From NCBI RefSeq assembly GCF_000715075.1, contig NC_134096.1, positions 117,240,698 to 117,304,697 on the forward strand: 64,000 bases of DNA, written 5' to 3'. This stretch comes from Nicotiana tabacum. Taxonomy: Eukaryota > Streptophyta > Magnoliopsida > Solanales > Solanaceae. A program made the position numbers and the translations under genes. The notes below the pieces were generated by a model that made no database searches, was not told the DNA's origin, and worked only from the letters and a program-made list of their open reading frames with translations. This document shows positions 56,614-64,000 of this stretch, in pieces. Positions within the stretch are counted from its first letter, which is position 1; every line of letters begins with the position of its first letter.

Positions 56614-59372
56614 CTATGCATGATATCCACTGGAACCCACCTCGTCACCAGAGTCGTCAGGGTCTTCTCCATCTTCGGGTTCGTTGGAGCCCTCAGAGCC
56701 TTCTTCACCCTCGGGTTCAGCCAACTTCTTGGCCTCTACCTCGAGCCTTTTTGCCTTTTCGATCTCGGCCGATAGGTCAAAACCTCATGCATGGATATCC
56801 TCGAGGGTCTCCCTTCGAGACAATCGCTTCACGTACTCAACAGTAACTTTCAGGTGGGCCTCAGCTTCCTCAACACCAGCCCTATACTGGCCACCATCTC
56901 TTCAGCATCAGCCCTGGTTATCGAATCGTACCTCATTATTTCGAGCTTCTTGCCTAGGGCATCCAGTCCAACAATAGTCGAGCCTAGTTGAGCTTGGAGG
57001 TCCTCGATTTGCCGAGCCCGTGCATTGACTTTCTCTTTCGCCACTTAGAGTTGGACATCTACCGATGACAGTTTCTCCTGGGCGGTCTGCTTCTCTGAAG
57101 CCAGTCGATCTATTTTTCCCTTCCAGACATCGGCCATGCCCTGGACCTCGTTCATTTCAGCCCGAAGCTAGTCGATCTTGTCAATCTTCTGCTGGACCTG
57201 CGAGGTTTGGTCGTTAGTCTCCTTGGCTAAGTTATCATTGATAACTTCAAAAATCTTTAGCTGTTCCACCAAGTCGGCATGCTCCTTCTGAGCATCCAAC
57301 TTGGCCTAGAGACTCTTGATGACACCTTCGTGTTACTCGCTGAGAAGCTTATATGTGTCCCTCTTCTCGGCAAGCTCCCTGGCCTCAGTCTCGAACTGGT
57401 TAACCTCAGCCCGGTACTGGAGAAAACTTTCACGATGGAGTACCGAGGCCTGCAAAAAGATAAAAGAGAGAAGACATGAGAAATATTCAAAACTAAGCTA
57501 GAGGATGGAAGAGCGTAATGATGCCTTACCCGGTTCAGCTCCTGCTGAGCTTCATTTAACAAACACGACACATCCACCTCATTCATTCTCGCATGATCTT
57601 CTTCAGTTACCAGGCACTGGAGGTAACTTGCTACTCCAACAGGGGCAGAAAGAACCCAGGCATCCTCCGGGACAGTGCAGATTATTGACCTCTTACGGTC
57701 GGGATCCATGCTCGGGGCGAGGAAGTGGTTGATTAATTTTGGGCTCGAGTTCAGACCGCCGACCTCTGAAGACGGGTCTTTCCTCGGATTCTCCAAGTCG
57801 CCTAACCCAGAGAAGTCTTCCAGAGCGGTCGAGTCCACACCTTCAAAAAAAGAACGAATGGGATTGTCCATCGTATGAGCCCCTTATTTGGACTGCTCCT
57901 TCACCGCTCGGGCTTCATCAAGCATGGACTCGGTGAATGAAGGCGACCCCGAAATCTCAATGACACTAGGTGGAGTGGAGCCGGCGTCTCGAGAGGTCTC
58001 AACCCTCATCTCTACATCGGACTCCCAAACCTGAGGGGGATCAGCCTCTATTATTTCCCCCTCGGTTGCCGCCGTCTCTTTGGGGAAGGTCGGCTCACGG
58101 GCCACAAAAATATCATATTCCTCGGACTCATCCCTGAGCCGATAAAGCGAGTCTGAGTCGAGTGCTCGATAGCTAGAACTCTCTTTTGGCTTATGGGCCA
58201 ACCTTTTCCTTGCTTTTTCTTCTCTGAGCTCGGAGAACCGAGTGCCTTCCTTTTCTTCTTGTCTCCTGCTTCAGCCCCGAGCTTCCCCAAAATGGAGGGA
58301 TCAACGGACAGGTCCTCGTCCCCTACCGCAGGCCTAAGCTCAATGGTATTAGGCAAGCCTACGAAAAGAAAAGAGAGGAAATGAGAATATGGTGCTAAAA
58401 GGGAGCCTAATGTTACTTATTCGGAAGAGAGGAATCTTACCGTGAGAACAGGCCTCCCAGTGGCCCTTCGAGAGCTCACGCCACGACGCGTTCGGAATTA
58501 GGCATCTGCAAATAAATTCCCTCGATCCACTCCTTAAAATGAGGAATGACGTTTGGGACTAGAGCAACAGTTGTACCACCACAAATACTGGTGAGGAAAA
58601 AAGAGATGAACGTAAAATTAACATTTAAAGGAAAGATGTGCCTACGTACATTCCACTTCTTGGGGAATGGCATAAGCTCAGAAGGGATCAAGTATGTGAT
58701 TTTCACCCGGACGAAGCGTCCCTTCCAGCCCCAATTCCGGTCATCATCGATGCTCGAAAATGTGACTTTTGCTAGCCCGGCGTATGAGCTTTATCAATCC
58801 CCCTCGGAAGATTCGGGGATTGTATAGTCGGAGTAGGTGATCGGTGGTGAACCGACGAGATTAGGTCTTATTCACGAAGTATCAAAGAAGGATTACGATC
58901 CTCCACAATGAGAGATGGATCTGACCGAGGCATACTTTATACCTCTTGCAGAAGTCCAGAATAACCGGGTCCACCGGTCCTAATGTGAAGGGATAAGTGT
59001 AAACACTCAGATACCCCTCCATATGGGTAGTAATGGTGTCCTCGGGCCCGGGGACTACTAAGTCCTTATCTACCCACCCGCAGTCCTTTAGAACTACAGG
59101 AAGGACGTCTTCAGTGATGGAGCAAATATAGATACCGCCTCACATCGGCCCTACACCGATGAGGGCTTTTCGACCTTAAAATCATCGACGACCGAGCACC
59201 CTCCGGGGACAAACATTTTCATGGGAGGCTCGGCAGCCGGTTCATCGGTAGACGGCCCCGGAGCGGATCTCTTGAGGATGACCATGTCGGGAGTGGTCTC
59301 CTCGACTTCGGCGGTCGGTTGTGAAGAAGAGGAAGCGACTTTTTGGGGAACAATTTTGGAAGTTTTAGCCAT
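56614..59372 (-). pseudogene. Antisense additional ORF of the Tat-like element
   Basis: On the strand opposite gag-pol. ATG at 59372 gives MAKTSKIVPQKVASSSSQPT. A stop follows at about 59151, then a decayed domain that resembles the plant 'transposase_28' type (THMEGYLSVYTYPFTLGPVD, LDFCKRYKVCLGQIH, then MKITYLIPSELMPFPKKWNV). Downstream are a Lys/Ser-rich linker (KKKRKALGSPSSEKKKQGKG), RDESEEYDIF, VIEISGSPSFTESMLDEAR, a segment at 57550-57871 (SFFEGVDSTALEDFSGLGDL, RKRSIICTVPEDAWVL), a coiled-coil-like part (about 56850-57250) and an acidic tail (EPEDGEDPDDSGDEVGSS) ending at TAG 56614-56616. Apparent introns near 58560-58655 and 57440-57530 interrupt similarity at GT/AG-like sites. Function unknown; broken here. 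Confidence 0.78.
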
Positions 59373-59768
59373 TGTTATCTCGAAAAAGTTTGAAAAATTG
59401 GAAGATGAAAGGTCAAGTGCGCTGGTTTGGGTTGAAAATAAGTAAAAGCTTGCAATTTACTAAGAAATCTTGAAAAACGGAGGTAAAAATGTTAGATTAT
59501 GAAGAAGGGCAGTAATATCCTGAAGACTCGAATATAGAATTTTGGTCAAAAGGTAAAACAATAAATGAAGGAGGTGAGTATTTATAGAGGCTTCGTGCTA
59601 TTTCATATCTAGGGATGACCTGTCGATGGATGACACGCGTTTGAAGTCATAAAAAGACACGGTTGACGGGACGTTTCAGATTCTTTGTCGTTTCTGTCAC
59701 AGCGTATTGAAGAAGGAATCGAAGTGCACATGTCGTTTCTCGCCATTTTCGTAAACTTACTTTCCGAG

Positions 59769-59780
59769 AAACGAGGGGAC
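59769..59780 (+). other. Polypurine tract of the Tat-like element
   Basis: AAACGAGGGGAC just before the 3' LTR, the usual Tat form. Confidence 0.65.
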
Positions 59781-59784
59781 TATC

Positions 59785-60450
59785 TATATAAGGGTGAAAT
59801 CGAGCCCGTGGGACGCCTCGATTTTTGATGAAGTAAACGGAGCAAGAGACGTGACTGCAAGGAACCAGAATCAAGGCAAGGAGCCCTCGAGTCGGGGTCC
59901 GGGCAAAACACCTGCTCTCGGAAGCATCGGGGCACGACCCCCGGGTTCGATTTGAATCCCTAAAACCTCAGAGAGCATTACTAGATAATCGAGCGTGACC
60001 AACAAAGGGCCGTGATATCTGTGACTAGCCGGATGTCACGGCGTGAATCTCGGCACGTATCGACAGAAAATCGGTGATTAATAAAACGGAAGATTTTTAC
60101 TTTTTATGGAATTGTACTTAGGGTAAAACTTCCCTACTATATAAAGGGGGTATGATTATTCATTTGGGATATTGTAACACGCATATCAAGGCAATATATT
60201 CTTATTTTCTTTGTTATTCAAAGTTCTTACTTTTGTTCATAAGTTCATCATTAATGTGATCCCGGGATCGAAGGCAGGCACTTCATTAAAATTGTCACTG
60301 AGTCCGGGAACACTTCCCAAATTGGTTCGATAATTTATTACGTCATTTATCTGTTTAATCTAATGTAATTCATTATTTGTATTGAATTAGTCCGCCTATC
60401 TTTAAAACAACTTATAAATTTAATTATTTTCTGTATTTTTATGGTAAATA
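59785..60450 (+). repeat. 3' LTR of the Tat-like element
   Basis: Matches 51358-52031 with scattered differences; TATA box TATATAAAG at 60138-60147. The first bases (TATATAAGGG) correspond to TGTATATG in the 5' copy, so the terminal TG is lost. The end is placed at GGTAAATA where similarity stops. Confidence 0.8.
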
Positions 60451-63400
60451 GTATATTAGTTAGATCCACGTGAAGGTACATATCACTTCATCATACTTGA
60501 GTGATAAAAGTATATACGCAAGACATGTATTTTATATTTGCTTGTTTGATATAAACATCGAATATTTATTATATTACTCTTAAGCTTTTGCCATTCCTTC
60601 GTTTTTTTTTTTTTTGGGTGCTTTTACAGGGACAATCTAGTATTGAGAAAAATGTATACGCACTAAATGTATGCACCAAACGAACAAATATGATATTTGG
60701 CATTCGTTTTTTTACTTACGCTTTTGTCACTTAATTACATTTGTTTAGCATGTTTATTTACCCACGATGCTATATAAAAATCTTAATAAATTTCTCCAAT
60801 ATCTCGATGCGTGTATCGAATACAAATAATGATTTCCCCCTCTATTAATTGGTATTGCAAGTTTAAGCTCCAACGGCCCCTACCTAAAATAATTCGTACT
60901 TGAAACACAACTAATAAAGGAAGAAAAATGGGAAGAGTTAAAGATCAATAATTTGAAGAGGACGGGCTACTCAATTGCACTGAGAGCAATCCCAAATTTA
61001 GGAGGAGAGACTAACTAATAAGGTCGGTTTAAATAGAATTGCTCAACTTATTAGCAATTAGAAAGTTTTTTTTCTTTCTTTTTCTGAGAAAATGGTTTTA
61101 GTCTTTGATCTCATCTTTTAGCAGCCAATAATTTGCTTGGTTCTTATGTGTTTCTCCAAGAGCTTACAGAAAAAAAGAAAAGAAAAACATACATGGAAAT
61201 TAGAAGAAAAAAGAAGGGGGGCTTCTTATTAGATTTGAATGGGAGGGGAAGTAATTGACAGTTGAGTTGGTTGAAAATAATGGCACATCCCACTCCATAT
61301 TTTTTCCTCTTCTGGCTCATTTTCTGCTTTTTACTACTTTGTATTTATTGATATTTATTTCAAAATGTATTGATAGGTGCCTCCATTCTTTATTTGGATT
61401 TATGATCAAGGCGACTACAACCTACAAATTGTTGGCGTATATATTTATAGTTGTATTAGAAATAAATATTTCTAACTATTTGTGAACCTTGGCTGAAAAG
61501 TTGATGAACTATTTGAAGAATTATAATCAATGCATCAAAATAATATCGACCCAAAAAATTAAAAAGAACTTAAATTTTGATTCAATTTTTCAAAGAAAGA
61601 ACTATTAGGAAGTGTGCAGTTCAACCACTCATATTAAGCAAGATTTATGAATTGGTGTAAAAAGTCCAGTAGAGTTAGTTAGCGTTCTTAAATTGATGCA
61701 TGTGCATACTTTATGAGAAATTAAGAATCCAAAAGTCTATAGTTCTGTTCTTAAGAGGGAACATTGTCTTCTAGAGCATAGACTAATTAGTAATGACCAA
61801 AAGAAAAGTCTTTTTTTATAAGTCAACATGCGTGCATCTAAGCTATTTCATCGGATATTTGATATTACTAACTAGAGCAGTAACTCTAACCACACGGCTT
61901 AGATATATACATATAAAAAAAATAGTTTATATTTTTTTGTCTTTATTGAAATTTAATTTGTACCTTGATCGTTCATGATTTTCACTTATCTTATTCATCG
62001 CTAAGTCGCACCCTTAAATACAAAATGCAATATGATATAAGGTTTGTCTTAGTCATGGATGGAGTAATATAAGAGGTGTAGCATGGTAGGGTTGGACCTT
62101 TGTTGCAGGCTATGTCCTATAATGTCTTAGACCTACAATAAATTATGGCTTGATTGACTGTGTACTCCATGAATTGCACTAAAATATGGTAGGGGTAGTG
62201 GTAAACTCTGTTTTAAAAGGTGCATGTTTCTGGGGCGAGCCCGGGGGCGAGGCGTACCAAAAATGCCCCGAGACGATGGTGTGGGGTGAAAGTCTCAAGA
62301 GGCGTACGCCCCGCAATTTGGGACGTATGCCCGGGCGTTCGGGACGTACGCCCAGGCGTTCGGGGCGTATTTTTTTAGTAAGAGTAAGCCCCAGAGATTT
62401 TTTTAAATTAAAATAAAATTTGTTGAATTAGTCCTTCATATAATACCCAAATTCTCAAAAGTCAGTTTGGTAATTACTCAAAAGGTTTAAAAAGAAACTC
62501 AAAAGTATTAAATTTAAAAGTAAAGACCTTTTGTATTGATTTAAGCCCTAATTCATGATTTTCCCAATTTTTATCTTATCCGCTAGTCTGCTAATATCTC
62601 CCAAAAGTAACGAATATTTATTTTTTTTACAAATAGAAAGAGAACTACATTTTTCTTCATAACAACAAATTCAAAATTTAAATTACAGGTTAATCATCAT
62701 TTTTATTCCTCCATATAGAAAACTTTATTCTTTTAGACTCAAATTACTTGTGCTTGTAAGTAACGTATAATAAATTATTTTGATTAGTTTTTTGTGGGGA
62801 TGGAGTACACACATATCTAGTTTTTTCTTCAATTTTTATGCAATTTTACTTGTTTATAAATATTAACTGTCATTATATTATTTATAAAATATTAAAAATT
62901 AAATACCTATGGGGCTTACGTCCCGCTGAGGCATATGTAAAACGCCACGCCTTACGCCCACGCCTTTTAAAACACTGGTACCACAAGAAAAAACCTAGAG
63001 CCACAATTAAACATGAGTTGTTAAACTAACTACTCCCCAAATTAAAATTGATTTAAAGGACATGTATCATACAATAATTTTTAATTTTGTTTTACCTGTT
63101 AATAGTGCGTGTAAATTTATATAGGCGTTTAATTTTCTTGGATGTTCTTCAGAAGTGCGTCCCATAAAAGCTTGTTCATTTCTACTTATAATCTATCAAG
63201 CAACAAATTCGATTATATGCAACAGTGTATTCACATTAATTAGGTTAACGCACGAGATAAGTAGACGCCCTAAATGCTTCACATTATTTGTAAAATTAAC
63301 ATATGCTCATTTCTATTTGTTCTAACAACAAACTTTTATTGATACTTACACCGTAAACTGTAGAAACACGGAGTGATTGTATTTTGTGAACAATATTTTT

Positions 63401-64000
63401 CAAAGTCAATAAAATTAATAAAAAGACCTTAGGAAACTCTTAATGCATGTTTAGTTTGAATCATGTGCTACGTATTTTTTTCTTCTGATTTTAGATAAAC
63501 AATTCTTGAATAATTAATTTAAAAATATACCGATTGTTGGAATTTTTCTTTTAAGAGATACAATTACAAATTACTCATTGTGCTTAAAAAGAATAATATT
63601 ATCGGTCCCTCCCCTTCCACCACCCTCCCCCACCAAAAAATTAAAAAGAAAAAAGATTTTCTGTAGTCCTTGCCAAATAAAATGATATTTGAAGTTCTTC
63701 TGTTGATTTCAAAGCAATGATCTTTGACTGATCAAAAGGAAGAATAATTAAAATTTCGCCCTACTCAAGCTCCACTGTATTTCTATTAAATGGACAAATT
63801 AAGTAAGAAGCATATTCAAATGATTTGATAGAAATTAACGGAGTAATTATGCCAGATCTCTTGGGATAGACGACAGAAAAGGGACAATTAGTTCACTTAA
63901 ACTAAGTAAACTTTACTATAACATATTGTCAACCTTGTAATATTTGATCGAGCAATCCATTCACAAGAAGAAAATTAAAAAGAAAAAGCCAAACAAAAGG
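60451..64000. other. AT-rich intergenic region at the right end
   Basis: No gene recognised other than the TIR element listed separately. Homopolymer tracts (T run at about 60602-60615) and a C-rich patch (63605-63635) occur. The frames present are short and lack domains. Confidence 0.6.
62206..62977. mobile_element. CpG-rich terminal-inverted-repeat element (MITE-like)
   Basis: The left end CTCTGTTTTAAAAGG and the right end CCTTTTAAAACACTG form an imperfect inverted repeat. Subterminal regions are packed with GGGCGTTCGGG, GGACGTACGCCC and ACGCCACGCC words, while the 450-bp interior is AT-rich. No transposase. The CAGTGTTTTAAAAGGCG type of end is widespread in plant genomes as a non-autonomous DNA element, possibly hAT-related (inference). 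A clear target duplication was not found. Confidence 0.65.

Larger units (their letters stand above)
51358..60450 (+). mobile_element. Tat-lineage Ty3/gypsy retrotransposon with antisense ORF
   Basis: About 9.1 kb bounded by LTRs of about 670 bp (51358-52031 and 59785-60450), with a TGGCACCCACCGTAGGG primer site, a gag typical of the Tat/Retand group, pol with RNase H and integrase, a tandem-repeat block and an ORF on the opposite strand before the 3' LTR. The antisense additional ORF is known for Tat-lineage elements such as maize Grande. Gag is fused by deletion to the last part of RT. No convincing target duplication was seen, so an end may be altered. Confidence 0.87.

Noticed and set aside
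1..64000. Search for tRNA, rRNA and CRISPR-like arrays
   Set aside because: No cloverleaf with A/B boxes, no rRNA blocks and no regular spacer-repeat arrays seen; the only tRNA-like words are retroelement primer binding sites.

Overview
This is a plant nuclear window. It is AT-rich and dominated by nested LTR retrotransposons, with one convincing host gene. A Solanaceae genome, probably Nicotiana or a close relative, fits best. The reasons are the E6-like secreted Asn-rich protein, a piece of a TS-type SINE, and long-LTR (about 2.9 kb) Tekay/Del-like chromoviruses whose LTRs begin TGTAAYGACCC and end GGGTCRTGACA. The organism call is inference from family knowledge, not a database match.

Layout. 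(1) 1-22071 is a stack of Ty3/gypsy-type elements. A minus-strand non-autonomous element (element A: 5' LTR 9120-22071, internal 6644-9119) was entered by a plus-strand member of the same family (element B: internal 1-1878, 3' LTR 1879-6643). B's LTR carries a minus-strand solo LTR of another family (2257-4136, TSD tcaat). A's LTR carries a nearly complete chromovirus (gypsy-2, 11991-21801, TSD gaaca/ggaca). (2) 22072-27583 is AT-rich intergenic DNA with degenerate TGTATGAAA-type and GAATACAAC-type repeats, a short 33-codon ORF and the 3' end of an L1-type LINE. (3) 27589-43905 is a minus-strand Ty1/copia element (TSD aacat). Its 5' LTR is split by a chromovirus (gypsy-3, 32341-43384, TSD ggtat) that has both LTRs and a decayed gag-pol. 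(4) 43911-48368 is intergenic, with a SINE fragment, a probable MITE and a striking G-quadruplex motif. (5) 48369-49409 (minus) is the E6-like gene with a TATA box upstream. (6) 51358-60450 is a Tat-lineage Ty3/gypsy element: LTRs, PBS, gag fused by deletion to the end of RT, RNase H, integrase, a 108-bp tandem repeat block and an antisense additional ORF. (7) 60451-64000 is intergenic, with a CpG-rich terminal-inverted-repeat element at 62206-62977.

How the parts relate. No retroelement here is autonomous now: every gag-pol has stops, frameshifts or lost catalytic residues. The cis-acting parts (LTR ends, primer binding sites, polypurine tracts, LTR splice donors, LTR hairpin) are much better kept, and several are shared between the coding chromoviruses and the non-coding elements A and B. 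That suggests A and B were mobilised by chromovirus proteins. The E6-like gene is the only gene expected to make a cellular protein.
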